Assembly: GCF_965229315.1 (NCBI RefSeq)
Contig: NZ_CBDDJA010000002.1
Coordinates: 1,612,001-1,676,000 of the forward strand
Origin: Pelomonas sp965229315
GTDB taxonomy: Bacteria; Pseudomonadota; Gammaproteobacteria; Burkholderiales; Burkholderiaceae_C
Reading direction: 5' to 3'
DNA length: 64,000 nucleotides
Shown: one piece after another, positions 18,498-27,038 of the stretch
Layout: every line of letters starts with the position of its first letter
Numbering within the stretch: the stretch's first letter is position 1
Notes under the pieces: generated by a model
Told to the model about the DNA's origin: nothing
The model's input: the letters and a program-made list of their open reading frames with translations, nothing else
The model's database searches: none
Program-made: the position numbers and the translations under genes

Positions 18498-19697
18498 TCA
18501 GCCCAGCACCGTCTGCGCGACGATGTTGCGTTGCACTTCGTTGGACCCGCCGTAGATCGTCGTCTTGCGCACGTTCAGGTAGGAGCCGGTGACCGGAATC
18601 GCGTAGTCCGCGCCGCCCATCCAGGCGCCACCCAGCCACTGGTCCCCCTGCCAGCCGGCCTCCATGGCCTCGTGCACATGAGGCAGTGCCAGCGGGCCAC
18701 CGGCCAGCATCATCAGCTCGGTGTAGCGCTGCTGCAGTTCGCTGCCGCGGATCTTCAGGAGGCCTGCGACGTCCAGCGGCTGCTTGCCGGTGCGTTCACC
18801 GGACAGCACGCGCAGCACCATCATCTCCAGCGCGACGACATCCACCTCGCACAGCGCGATCTGGTCGCGGAAGCGCTGGTCGTCCATGAGGCCTTCGGCC
18901 TTGGCGATGCGCTTGAGGCGCTCCAGCTCGCGCTTGGCACGGTTCACATCGGCGATGTTGGTGCGTTCGTGCGACAGCAGGTGCTTGGCGTAGGTCCAGC
19001 CCTTGTTCTCCTCGCCGATGAGGTTCTCGGCCGGCACCTCGACGTTGTCGAACCAGACCTCGTTCACCTCGTGTTCGCCGTCCAGCATGATGATGGGCTT
19101 GACGCTGACGCCGGGCGACTTCATGTCGATCAAGAGGAAGGAAATGCCGGTCTGCGGCTTGCCTTCGCTGGAGGTGCGCACCAGACAGAAGATCCAGTCG
19201 CCGTACTGGCCCAGCGTCGTCCAGGTCTTCTGGCCGTTGACGATGTATTTGTCGCCCTTGCGTTCGGCGCGGCACTTCAGCGAGGCCAGGTCGGAGCCCG
19301 AGCCGGGTTCGCTGTAGCCCTGGCTCCACCAGACCTCGCCGCTCATGATGCCGGGCAGGAAGCGCTGCTGCTGCTCCGGCGTGCCGAAGGCCATGATGAC
19401 CGGCGCCACCATGACGGGACCGAAGGGCACGATGCGTGGCGCGCAGGCGAGGGCGCATTCCTCTTCGAACAGGTGGCGCTGCACCGCGTTCCAGCCCGGG
19501 CCGCCGAACTGCTTGGGCCAGGCCCAGCCATGCCAGCCCTTGGCGCCGAGGATCTTGGCCCAGCGTTGCAGGTCGTCCTTGTGCAGGCGCTGCGCATGGC
19601 GCACCTTGTGGGCGATGTCGGCGGGCAGGTTGGCGCGCACCCATTCGCGCACCTCGGTGCGGAAGGCCAGCTCCGCATCGGTGAAATTGAGGTCCAT
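18498..19697 (-). CDS. Acyl-CoA dehydrogenase (PimC-like large subunit)
   Basis: The 399-residue protein starts with MDLNFTDAELAFRTEVREW, typical of the large subunits of two-component acyl-CoA dehydrogenases. It has the FAD-binding WWSQGYSEPGSGSDLASL segment and ends with TIYGGSNEVQRNIVAQTVLG. It should oxidise acyl-CoA to enoyl-CoA, passing electrons to ETF. The ATG at 19697 is used; the open frame upstream runs through a terminator and into the PEP-CTERM gene and is not coding. It is the first gene of a run continuing through its small-subunit partner, DUF3617 and rsuA. Confidence 0.9.
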   Translation of the reverse strand: MDLNFTDAELAFRTEVREWVRANLPADIAHKVRHAQRLHKDDLQRWAKILGAKGWHGWAWPKQFGGPGWNAVQRHLFEEECALACAPRIVPFGPVMVAPVIMAFGTPEQQQRFLPGIMSGEVWWSQGYSEPGSGSDLASLKCRAERKGDKYIVNGQKTWTTLGQYGDWIFCLVRTSSEGKPQTGISFLLIDMKSPGVSVKPIIMLDGEHEVNEVWFDNVEVPAENLIGEENKGWTYAKHLLSHERTNIADVNRAKRELERLKRIAKAEGLMDDQRFRDQIALCEVDVVALEMMVLRVLSGERTGKQPLDVAGLLKIRGSELQQRYTELMMLAGGPLALPHVHEAMEAGWQGDQWLGGAWMGGADYAIPVTGSYLNVRKTTIYGGSNEVQRNIVAQTVLG

Positions 19698-19792
19698 GTC
19701 TCGCTGTGTGCTGATTGGAATGCCAGGCGTTTTAGCACGGTCGTTCGCTTCTTGGCTGTCCGGCCAGAGACAGGCAAACAGGCCGCGGCGCC

Positions 19793-19822
19793 AAAAAACA
19801 AAAGGCGCCCATTGGGCGCCTT
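19793..19822 (-). terminator. Rho-independent terminator behind the XDP1-like gene
   Basis: A 9-bp stem AAGGCGCCC/GGGCGCCTT with a 3-base loop is followed on the minus strand by TTGTTTTTT. It is a textbook intrinsic terminator for the PEP-CTERM gene that ends at 19856. Confidence 0.9.
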
Positions 19823-19855
19823 CAGACGGCATCAGATGACCCGCGACGAAGCTAC

Positions 19856-20776
19856 TCAGGCAACCTTGGCCTTGCGACGGCGCAGGCCAAACATGCCCAG
19901 CAATGCAACGCTGGTCAGTGCCAACGAGGCCGGTTCCGGCACGCCAGCGCGGCCCACGTCGCAGGTGCCGCTGGAGGTGACGTTGCCCGAGCACTTCGTG
20001 CCTTGCACGCCAAGCAGCTTGAAGTAGTCGTTGCCGTTGTCAACGTTGGCCGCGCCACTGACACCTGCCAAGCCTGAGTTGTAGGCCGTGATCAGCCACC
20101 AGCTCGACGTCTTGCCCGCCGCATTGATGACGTTCTTGTCATAGGTCGGCGCCGCGTCGGTGCGGGCATCGCCGAGGACGCTCACGAGCTCCCAGCCCGA
20201 CATCGTGCCGGCAGCCGTGCCTGTCAGCGTAGGCGCCGCCGTGCCTGTCCAGCGATACACCGCCAGATCGACCGTCACGGTGGCTGCGGCCGTGTCAGCC
20301 TTGTAGCAGCTCGAGTCGGTTGAAACTACGCAATTGCTCGTGGTGCCGTTGGACGTGAAGCCCAGGCCGATGCTGGTCAGCGTCACCTTGGAGCTGCCGA
20401 AGTTCAACAACACGCCTTCCGTGTTCTGGCTGTTGTCCACCGCATGGTAGGGCGAACCATTGTCCGAACCGGTGTACATGCCGATGCCGTAGGCGCCGTT
20501 GCTCGTCACGCCGTAGCTGGAGTTTGCGTTGCCGGACGTGCCGACATTGCCGGCAGAAGAGGCCCAGTTGCCGGAGGCCACGCCGGTGCTGGCGTTGTTG
20601 GCGACGTAGAAACCGGTCAGCGACACCGTGGGGTCGCCAGCGGTGGAGCCGTTGTAGGTGTACGTGCTGCTGTTGCCGGTCGAATCGAAGGTCCACGCTG
20701 CTTGAGCGCTCGTCGTCGCCAGCGCGGCGGCGGCACCCAGGGCCATCAAGCTCCAGCGGACATTGCGAATGTTCAT
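19856..20776 (-). CDS. XDP1-like PEP-CTERM surface protein
   Basis: The 306-residue protein has a signal peptide (to about residue 27, ending SAQAAW), a Gly/Ser/Thr/Asn-rich body and paired cysteines (SNCVVSTDSSCY, KCSGNVTSSGTCDVG). It ends in VPEPASLAL, a hydrophobic helix and LRRRKAKVA. Layout and the closing Cys segment resemble the exosortase-dependent XDP1-type surface proteins of Burkholderiales. The ATG at 20776 has GAGGAA in front. It sits behind a sigma-54-type promoter (20830-20846) and directly downstream of prsT, and ends at a strong terminator, so it is an independently transcribed target of the PEP-CTERM system. Confidence 0.85.
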   Translation of the reverse strand: MNIRNVRWSLMALGAAAALATTSAQAAWTFDSTGNSSTYTYNGSTAGDPTVSLTGFYVANNASTGVASGNWASSAGNVGTSGNANSSYGVTSNGAYGIGMYTGSDNGSPYHAVDNSQNTEGVLLNFGSSKVTLTSIGLGFTSNGTTSNCVVSTDSSCYKADTAAATVTVDLAVYRWTGTAAPTLTGTAAGTMSGWELVSVLGDARTDAAPTYDKNVINAAGKTSSWWLITAYNSGLAGVSGAANVDNGNDYFKLLGVQGTKCSGNVTSSGTCDVGRAGVPEPASLALTSVALLGMFGLRRRKAKVA

Positions 20777-20829
20777 TGTTGTTCCTCGATTTACACGCCA
20801 ACAGGGCGTCAAGTATTTGCAAATCGTTG

Positions 20830-20846
20830 AGCAAGCTTTATGCCAA
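20830..20846 (-). promoter_or_regulatory. Sigma-54 (-24/-12) promoter of the XDP1-like gene
   Basis: On the minus strand the sequence TTGGCATAAAGCTTGCT matches the RpoN consensus YTGGCACG-N4-TTGCW, with GG and GC at exact spacing. Initiation would fall near 20820, giving a leader of about 45 bases with a small ACGCC/GGCGT hairpin before the ribosome site. PEP-CTERM genes are known to be RpoN-dependent in related bacteria. Confidence 0.75.
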
Positions 20847-20907
20847 TTGGCGAAAAACCTTGCAATTCAATGACTTGGCAAATGTTGCTTCTATCCGTCC
20901 GATAAAT

Positions 20908-20924
20908 TGTAAGAAACCCTGACA
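20908..20924 (-). promoter_or_regulatory. Imperfect palindrome upstream of the sigma-54 promoter (possible activator site)
   Basis: TGTCAG-N5-CTTACA on the minus strand is an inverted repeat with one mismatch, about 60-80 bases upstream of the -24 element. That is a normal distance for an RpoN enhancer-binding protein such as PrsR. Assignment to PrsR is inference. Confidence 0.35.
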
Positions 20925-20947
20925 GCGTGCCAAGGGGTGTCGCCCCC

Positions 20948-23755
20948 TCAGTTAAGGGTGGAAAGGAGCTGCTTGGCTTCGCCGGCCGTGGCAAATGTCG
21001 CGTTGGCGCGTAGCGCGGCGTTCAGTTCGTCCTTGGCTTCGCCCTTGCGGCCGGCTGCGGCGAGCACCGCCGCGAGGTGATAGCGGACATCCGGGTTGTC
21101 CGGTGCCCGCAGCCGTGCCTCACGCATCAACTGCAGAGCGCGGTCGGTCTTGCCTGCACGATGGTTGGCCCATCCCGCCGTGTCCAGCAGCGTCGGGTTG
21201 CTGTTGTCGGCCTTGAGGCCGCGCTCAGCCACCTCGACGGCGGCCGGATCCTTGAGCTCGATCAGCACGTTGGCGAGGTTGTTGAGCACGCCCGCGTCGG
21301 ACGGCGCGGTCTTCAGGATGGCTTCATATTGCTTGCGCGCGGCCGCGTAGTCTTTCGAGCGCACGTGCAGTTCGGCGAGGGCATTGCGCACGCCGTTGTC
21401 TGCCGGGTTCTTCCTGAGCCAGGTGTCCGCCAGTTCGACAGCCCGCTTCTGCTCGCCCTGGACGGCCAGCGTACGCACCAGCCGCGTCAACGTCAGGGAA
21501 GACTTTTCAATGTCGTAGGCCTTGCGCAGTGCGTCCAAGGCGACGGCGTGTTGGCCGCGGCGCATGGCGACCTCGGCCAGCAGGTTGTAGCCCAGCGCTG
21601 ACTTGGGCGCCGCTTCGATGATCTGCCGCGCCCGTTGCTCGGCTTGTGCGTGGTTGCCCTGGGCGAGTTCGACGCTCGACAGCATGGCGATGGCCGCAGG
21701 ATCGTTGGGCGTGCCGCTGAGCGCCTTCTCCAGCGTGTAGGCCGCCCCCTTCAGGTCCTGGGCAGATACCTGCTGGCGTGCGACCTCGACAAGGCGCGGC
21801 GTGTCGAAGGCGGCACGCCGTGCGGCATTGGTCAGCGTGGCGCGGGCGCCGGCAGCGTCGCCGTTGGCCAACTGGGCCGCCGCATAGGCCTGCAGGGCTT
21901 CAACATCTTCGGGGAGTTTGGCCAGCAGCACCTTGGCCGCATCCACGGCCGCCGCAGGTGAGCCTTTGCGCAGATGCCAGGCGACGAGCGCGAAGTTGGC
22001 CCGCGTCTCGCGAGGTCCGCTGGCGGAAACCGTGCTGTCCAGCCACTTCAGCGCCTCGTCGTTCTTGCCCCAGAGCTCGTTGAGCAGGGCGAGCTCGAAC
22101 AGGATGTCAGGGTTGCGCTCGTCTTCCTTGAGCGCGGCCCTCAGGCGCTTGTCGGCGGCCGCGAAATTCCCGGTGACGGTGTCGATGCGCGCGAGGCCGA
22201 CCTTGGCTTCGGTCTGGCGAGGAGCGAGTCGAAGCACCTTCTCGTAACCCGCCCGCCCGCCGGCATAGTCGCGTGCCTGGGTTTTGGCATAGGCCTGCAC
22301 CATCAGCACGGTGGCGTTGCTCGGGTTGGCCCGAGCCAGCGTTTCGGCAACGTCCAAAGCCTTGGCGGTCTGCTTGTCGCGCAGATAGATGGTGACGAGG
22401 GCGAGGCCGGCATAGGTCTGCTTCGGGTCCGCCTTGTACGCCCTGGACAGCTGGTCTTCCGCCATGGAGGCCTGTCCCGACTGCAGCAACGACAGCCCGA
22501 GCGCCGTGCGGTACTCCGCCGAGTCCTTGGCCTTCAAGGCATCCTGCATCAATTGCACGGCGCGCGCATGACGGCCTTGCCTCATATGGGCCGAGGCCAG
22601 CATCAGCAGGGCCTGACCGTCGCCCGGGCGGGCCTTCACGTAGCCTTCCAGCAGTTCGATGGCCCGGCTCACATTGGGTTCCGCCAGCGCAATCTGGGCC
22701 AGCAGCTTGACCAAGGGGCTGCCCGGCTGCTGGCGCGCGGCCAGTTCGAGGTAGGGCTTGGATTTCTCCAGTTCGCCGAGGCCGTAGTGAGCCAGGCCAT
22801 TGAGCATCAGGAACTGCGTGCGGTAGCGGATGTACTCGATGGGGACGGGATCCAGCAAATCGGTGATCTGCTTCAGGGCGGTCTTGGCGCCCGCAGTGTC
22901 CTTGGCGCGCTCCGACAGCAGCGATCGCAGGTAGGCGCCGCGGGGGTCCTTGGGCTTGATCTGCTGCAACTCGTTGATGGCCGCCAGCGCGTCTGCATCC
23001 CGGTTCAAGTCGACGAGCAGGCCGGCACGTGCCAGATGCGATTCGGCGTGCCTGGGGTCTGCCTTGAGTGCCCGTTCGTAGCCGGTGAGGGCCTGGGCGA
23101 CCTGTCCGCTGGCGTGGTAGACCGATGCTTTCTGATAGAGCGCCTCGGCATTGTCGGGAGCGAGCTTGACGGCCTGATCGGCGGCCGCCATGGCCTCGGT
23201 GAACTGGTTGGCGCGAACGCGCAGCGGGACCTCTGCGAGCCAACTGCCGGCATCGGCCGGATTGAGGGTGCGGGCGGCTTGCACCGAGGCCATCGCCGCC
23301 TTGCCGTCACCGATGTCCGATTGGGCCGATGCACGTTCCAGGATCAACTGCTGCTGGATGCCCGGCGGCAGGCCGGCGGGCTGCAGGCGCGGGTCGTCCA
23401 GCATTTGCGGTTGCTTGCCTTGGGCACTGAAAGCCGCGGCGAGCGGCACGGCCACCTCCGCGCGGTTGACGCCCAGGCGAATGGCCTCGCCGAACTCGAA
23501 CTCCGCGGCCGCCGGCTCGCTGTTGGCCAACAAGGCCTTGCCCAGCAGCACGTGAACCGGCAACTGGCTCTTGTCCGCCTGCAGTGCGTTCTTCAGCTGG
23601 ATGATGGCGCCGGGAATGTCCCGGTTCTCGTAGCGCTTGAGCGCGTCCTCGTAGAACTTGGCGGCCTTCGCCGAATCCTGCGCAAAGCCTGCGACACAGG
23701 CGCAACTCAGCAGGGCGGCAAGCAGGACGGGGCGCAGGGCGATACGGAATGTCAT
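20948..23755 (-). CDS. prsT: PEP-CTERM system TPR-repeat protein PrsT
   Basis: The 935-residue exported protein has a signal peptide (LAALLSCACVAGFAQ) and then roughly twenty tetratricopeptide-like repeats, for example YQKASVYHASGQVAQALTGY and NALAELHVRSKDYAAARKQY. Length and overall layout match PrsT, the TPR protein linked to exosortase A / PEP-CTERM loci, thought to help exopolysaccharide-coupled protein sorting or export. A cysteine near residue 19 could be a lipidation site, but the lipobox is poor. ATG 23755 is used; the preceding TTG is not needed. The neighbouring XDP1-like gene supports the assignment. No xrtA, prsK or prsR is nearby. Confidence 0.85.
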   Translation of the reverse strand: MTFRIALRPVLLAALLSCACVAGFAQDSAKAAKFYEDALKRYENRDIPGAIIQLKNALQADKSQLPVHVLLGKALLANSEPAAAEFEFGEAIRLGVNRAEVAVPLAAAFSAQGKQPQMLDDPRLQPAGLPPGIQQQLILERASAQSDIGDGKAAMASVQAARTLNPADAGSWLAEVPLRVRANQFTEAMAAADQAVKLAPDNAEALYQKASVYHASGQVAQALTGYERALKADPRHAESHLARAGLLVDLNRDADALAAINELQQIKPKDPRGAYLRSLLSERAKDTAGAKTALKQITDLLDPVPIEYIRYRTQFLMLNGLAHYGLGELEKSKPYLELAARQQPGSPLVKLLAQIALAEPNVSRAIELLEGYVKARPGDGQALLMLASAHMRQGRHARAVQLMQDALKAKDSAEYRTALGLSLLQSGQASMAEDQLSRAYKADPKQTYAGLALVTIYLRDKQTAKALDVAETLARANPSNATVLMVQAYAKTQARDYAGGRAGYEKVLRLAPRQTEAKVGLARIDTVTGNFAAADKRLRAALKEDERNPDILFELALLNELWGKNDEALKWLDSTVSASGPRETRANFALVAWHLRKGSPAAAVDAAKVLLAKLPEDVEALQAYAAAQLANGDAAGARATLTNAARRAAFDTPRLVEVARQQVSAQDLKGAAYTLEKALSGTPNDPAAIAMLSSVELAQGNHAQAEQRARQIIEAAPKSALGYNLLAEVAMRRGQHAVALDALRKAYDIEKSSLTLTRLVRTLAVQGEQKRAVELADTWLRKNPADNGVRNALAELHVRSKDYAAARKQYEAILKTAPSDAGVLNNLANVLIELKDPAAVEVAERGLKADNSNPTLLDTAGWANHRAGKTDRALQLMREARLRAPDNPDVRYHLAAVLAAAGRKGEAKDELNAALRANATFATAGEAKQLLSTLN

Positions 23756-23827
23756 CAAGAGCGAGCCAGCGGAAAGGACGCCAATTCTTGCAGACAGGGC
23801 GCTCGTTCCCCGCGTGCGAACTGCGCA

Positions 23828-24478
23828 TCAGTGGCGCAATTCGAGCGTCATCTGGTCGGTATCGCGCTTCATCAGGAAGCGGTTCAGGAAGCTGTTGCCC
23901 AGCAGCACATGGCTCATGGGGCCGGGGATGACGATGGCCTCCACGTCGCGGATCTCGACCTCGCCGATGCGCAGGCTGGCCAGTTCGATCACGTAGGCCG
24001 GCACGACGCCGTTGGCCGTCTGCGTGACGATGCGCTTGCCGTAGAGGTAGCGCAGGCCGAGCTTCTCGGCATCGACCTGGCTGATGGAGACGCTGGTCGC
24101 ACCGGTGTCCACGAGCAGACTGGCCGGCTGGCCGTTGATCATGCCGATGGTCGTGAAATGCCCGCCCGGCCCGATGGGCAGCACGATCTGGCGCGGCGGC
24201 AGCTTGGCGGCGTTGCTGACGATGCGGCCGGGCTGCGCGCCCAGGGTCAGCGTCTGCCGGCGCCCACCGAACTCGACGACGGCGCGGCCATCCTCCAGCG
24301 CGATGAGGCGCACGCCCTTGGCGGTGGCGCCGATCTCGACGGTGCGCGGTTCGCCGTCGATGAGCAGCAGCGCGGCCTTGCTGCCCAGCGTCCCGTTGAG
24401 CTGGACCTGGGCGGGCGGCGCGGGCTGGGCCAGCGCCGCCGTGCCGGCAGCCAGGAGCGGCAGCAGCCAGTGGCGCAT
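23828..24478 (-). CDS. Retropepsin-like aspartic protease, exported
   Basis: The 216-residue protein has a signal peptide (LLPLLAAGTAALAQ), an N-terminal all-beta region and a C-terminal clan-AA aspartic protease domain. The active-site DTG lies in SLLVDTGATSVSIS and the hydrophobic partner motif in VLLGNSFLNRF. Members work as dimers in the periplasm or membrane; the substrate is unknown. The ATG lies two bases behind the yajQ stop, so it is almost certainly co-transcribed with yajQ. The gene ends 72 bases before prsT. Confidence 0.87.
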   Translation of the reverse strand: MRHWLLPLLAAGTAALAQPAPPAQVQLNGTLGSKAALLLIDGEPRTVEIGATAKGVRLIALEDGRAVVEFGGRRQTLTLGAQPGRIVSNAAKLPPRQIVLPIGPGGHFTTIGMINGQPASLLVDTGATSVSISQVDAEKLGLRYLYGKRIVTQTANGVVPAYVIELASLRIGEVEIRDVEAIVIPGPMSHVLLGNSFLNRFLMKRDTDQMTLELRH

Positions 24479-24480
24479 GC

Positions 24481-24969
24481 TCAATCGCGGAAGTTGTTGT
24501 AGGTCAGCGGCGTGTCGCTGAAGCTCTTCTTCAGGTGGGCAATCGCCGTCTGCAGGTCGTCGCGGTTCTTGCCCGTCACGCGCACCGCGTCGCCCTGGAT
24601 GCTGGCCTGCACCTTGAGCTTGCTCTCCTTGAGCGAGTTGACGATCTTCTTGGCCAGCGTCGCCTCGATGCCTTCCTTGATCTTGTAGACCTGGCGCACC
24701 TTGTCGCCACCGAGCTTCTCGATCTTGTCGACCTTGTCGAGGAAGCTGATGACGACGTCCTGCTTGGTCAGCTTGCCGTAGAGCACGGCCTCGATCTGTT
24801 CGAGCTGGAAGTCGCTGTCGCCGGTGGCGTGGATTTCCTTGTCCTTGAGCTCGACCTTGGCGCCCGTGCCCTTGAAGTCGAAGCGGGTGCCGATCTCCTT
24901 GATGCTGTTGTCCACGCCGTTGCGGATCTTGACGTGGTCGGGTTCGAGAACGGTGTCGAAGCTGGGCAT
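24481..24969 (-). CDS. yajQ: YajQ-family nucleotide-binding protein
   Basis: The 162-residue protein matches YajQ throughout: MPSFDTVLEPDHVKIRNGVD, the RFDFKGTGA motif and the C-terminal FSDTPLTYNNFRD. Homologues bind nucleotides; in Xanthomonas a YajQ protein binds cyclic di-GMP and controls transcription with a partner. It is divergent from murB with a 71-base gap and is the first gene of a two-gene unit with the retropepsin. Confidence 0.96.
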   Translation of the reverse strand: MPSFDTVLEPDHVKIRNGVDNSIKEIGTRFDFKGTGAKVELKDKEIHATGDSDFQLEQIEAVLYGKLTKQDVVISFLDKVDKIEKLGGDKVRQVYKIKEGIEATLAKKIVNSLKESKLKVQASIQGDAVRVTGKNRDDLQTAIAHLKKSFSDTPLTYNNFRD

Positions 24970-25040
24970 ATGCGGTCCGGGAGAGGTGTCTGCGAAAATT
25001 TTGCTGCCTGCGCGCCGCGCAAGGCGTCCAAAAGTGTCCC

Positions 25041-26111
25041 ATGCCTGCCACGCTCCCGACCCCCTCGAACGAAGTTTGCGGTCTCCACATCGAGACCGAC
25101 GTCAATCTCAAGCCCTACAACACCTTCGCGCTCCCGGCGGTCGCGCGCCGCCTGGTGCGCATCCGCGAGGCGGCCGATGTGCGCCGGGTCGTGGACCATG
25201 CCGAGCTGGGCCGGGCGCCCAAGTTCGTGCTGGGCGGCGGCAGCAACCTGGTGTTGACCCGCGATGTCGAGGCCGTCGTGCTGAAGGTGGAAATCCCCGG
25301 CATGCGGCTGCTGGAGGAGCGGGCCGACGCCTGGATCGTCGAGGCCGGCGCCGGCGTCGTCTGGCATGAACTGGTGAGCTGGGCGCTGGACCATGGCTAT
25401 CCGGGCCTCGAGAACATGGCGCTGATCCCCGGCACCGTGGGGGCGGCGCCCGTGCAGAACATCGGCGCCTACGGCATCGAGGTGAAGGACCGGCTGGAGG
25501 CGGTGGAGGTGATGGACCTCGTCACCGGCCGGCCGGCGCTGCTGCCCGCCGAAGTCTGCAGGTTCGGCTACCGCGACAGCGTGTTCAAGCAGAGCGACTT
25601 CGGCGGCCTGGCGGGCAAGAGCGTGATCACCCGCGTCCGCTTCCGGCTGCCCAAGCCGTGGCAGCCGGTGCTGGGCTACCTGGAACTGGAGCGCAAGAGG
25701 GCCGAGACGGGCATCACGGCGCCAGACGCGCGGCAGATCTTCGACTGGATCGTCGCGGTGCGCCGCGCCAAGCTGCCCGACCCGGCCGTCATCGGCAACG
25801 CGGGCAGCTTCTTCAAGAACCCGGTCGTCACGGCCGAGCAGTGCCGCGACATCATCGGCCGCGACCCCGGCATCGTTCACTATCCCATGCCTGATGGAAG
25901 CGTGAAGCTGGCGGCCGGGTGGATGATCGACGCCTGCGGCTGGAAGGGGAAGACGGTGGGTGGAGCGGCGGTCTACGAGAAGCAGGCCCTGGTGCTGGTC
26001 AACAAGGCGGACGCGCGCGGCGCCGAGGTCGTCACGCTGGCGCGGGCCATCCAGGAGAGCGTCTACGGGCGTTTCGGCATCCGGCTGGAACCGGAACCGG
26101 TGGTGGTGTGA
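25041..26111 (+). CDS. murB: UDP-N-acetylenolpyruvoylglucosamine reductase
   Basis: MurB reduces enolpyruvyl-UDP-GlcNAc to UDP-MurNAc with NADPH and FAD, an essential cytoplasmic step in peptidoglycan synthesis. The 356-residue protein has the FAD-binding KFVLGGGSNLVL segment, IPGTVGAAPVQNIGAYG, and the proton-donor serine in IGNAGSFFKNP, typical of type I MurB. Its TGA overlaps the ATG of the DNA ligase by one base. There is no clear Shine-Dalgarno; the ATG chosen gives the standard N-terminus. Confidence 0.96.
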   Translation: MPATLPTPSNEVCGLHIETDVNLKPYNTFALPAVARRLVRIREAADVRRVVDHAELGRAPKFVLGGGSNLVLTRDVEAVVLKVEIPGMRLLEERADAWIVEAGAGVVWHELVSWALDHGYPGLENMALIPGTVGAAPVQNIGAYGIEVKDRLEAVEVMDLVTGRPALLPAEVCRFGYRDSVFKQSDFGGLAGKSVITRVRFRLPKPWQPVLGYLELERKRAETGITAPDARQIFDWIVAVRRAKLPDPAVIGNAGSFFKNPVVTAEQCRDIIGRDPGIVHYPMPDGSVKLAAGWMIDACGWKGKTVGGAAVYEKQALVLVNKADARGAEVVTLARAIQESVYGRFGIRLEPEPVVV

Positions 26112-26926
26112 TGCTGACCCGGCGCGCGCTGCTGGCCCTGCTCGGTTCGACCGGGCTGCCGGCTGCGGCGCTGGAGCCGCTGCTGGCGCGCCATGCGCCG
26201 GCCGGCCTTGACCCGACGCCTTATCTGGTCAGCGAGAAGCTGGACGGCGTGCGGGCCTTGTGGGACGGGCAGGTGCTGCGGTTTCGCAGCGGGCGCGCGG
26301 TGGCGGCACCGGCCTGGTTCCTGGCCGCGTTGCCCGCGGTGCCGCTGGATGGCGAGCTGTGGCTGTCCCGGCGCAGCTTTGATGCGTTGTCGGCCACCGT
26401 GCGGCGGGCTGAGCCCGTCGACGCCGAGTGGCGCCGCGTGCGCTATTGCGTGTTCGAGCTGCCGTCAAGCGAGGGCCCGTTCGAGCAGCGCGCCGCGAAG
26501 CTGCAGGCGCTGGCAGGCCCTGTCGTCATGCCGGTCGAGCAGTGGCGGCTGGCGTCTCATGCCGCGCTGCGCGACAAGCTCAAGGCCGTCGTCGCAGCCG
26601 GCGGCGAGGGCCTGATGCTGCACCGCGCCGACGCGCCGATTGCGTCAGGCCGCAGCGACCTGTTGCTCAAGCTCAAGCCGCTGGCCGATGCCGAAGCCCT
26701 CGTCATCGGCCACGAGCCCGGCAAGGGGCGCCTTGCTGGGCAGATGGGTGCATTGCACCTGCAGACGCCGGACGGCGTGCGCTTCAAGCTGGGCACGGGC
26801 TTCAGCGACGCCCAGCGGCGCGATCCACCGCCTGTCGGCGCCACCGTGACCTACCGCTACCGCGACATCACACCTGGCGGCAAGCCGCGTTTTGCGAGCT
26901 TCGTGCGGGTGGCCGAGGACTTCTGA
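26111..26926 (+). CDS. Small ATP-dependent DNA ligase with export signal (LigE-like)
   Basis: The 271-residue protein has the nucleotidyltransferase motif I SEKLDGVRALWDG (nucleophile Lys in KLDG), motif III-like CVFELPS, a GGEGLMLHR motif IV, and KLKPL motif V, then a compact OB-fold domain with TYRYRDITPGGKPRFASFVR. This minimal two-domain layout fits Lig E, the ligases of many beta- and gammaproteobacteria that carry signal peptides. The N-terminus MLTRRALLALLGSTGLPAAA is a plausible signal with a twin-arginine-like TRRALL. The start overlaps the murB stop (TGATG). A periplasmic role in uptake or extracellular DNA is inferred from relatives. Confidence 0.87.
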   Translation: MLTRRALLALLGSTGLPAAALEPLLARHAPAGLDPTPYLVSEKLDGVRALWDGQVLRFRSGRAVAAPAWFLAALPAVPLDGELWLSRRSFDALSATVRRAEPVDAEWRRVRYCVFELPSSEGPFEQRAAKLQALAGPVVMPVEQWRLASHAALRDKLKAVVAAGGEGLMLHRADAPIASGRSDLLLKLKPLADAEALVIGHEPGKGRLAGQMGALHLQTPDGVRFKLGTGFSDAQRRDPPPVGATVTYRYRDITPGGKPRFASFVRVAEDF

Positions 26927-26945
26927 CCACCCGGCCCTGCGGCGC

Positions 26946-27026
26946 TCAAAGCCAGCTCAACAGTCGCCGAACCCACTGGGGCAGCGGGCGGCCGGGGATG
27001 TAGTTCTGGCGGTAGGGGCTGTGCAT
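26946..27026 (-). CDS. 26-residue micro-ORF behind a LexA box
   Basis: An ATG at 27026 opens a 26-codon frame ending in TGA at 26946. GAGGA sits seven bases before the ATG, which is good translation-signal spacing in a genome where many genes lack one. The peptide starts MHSPYRQNY, has a PGRPLPQ middle and ends with the basic/hydrophobic segment QWVRRLLSWL, which could form a short amphipathic helix. It is directly downstream of a perfect SOS palindrome (27039-27074). I do not recognise the product. Possibilities are an SOS-induced membrane-active peptide, a regulator of a protein partner, or a leader; coding is inferred from the RBS and promoter alone. Confidence 0.55.
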   Translation of the reverse strand: MHSPYRQNYIPGRPLPQWVRRLLSWL

Positions 27027-27038
27027 GTCAGGTTCCTC

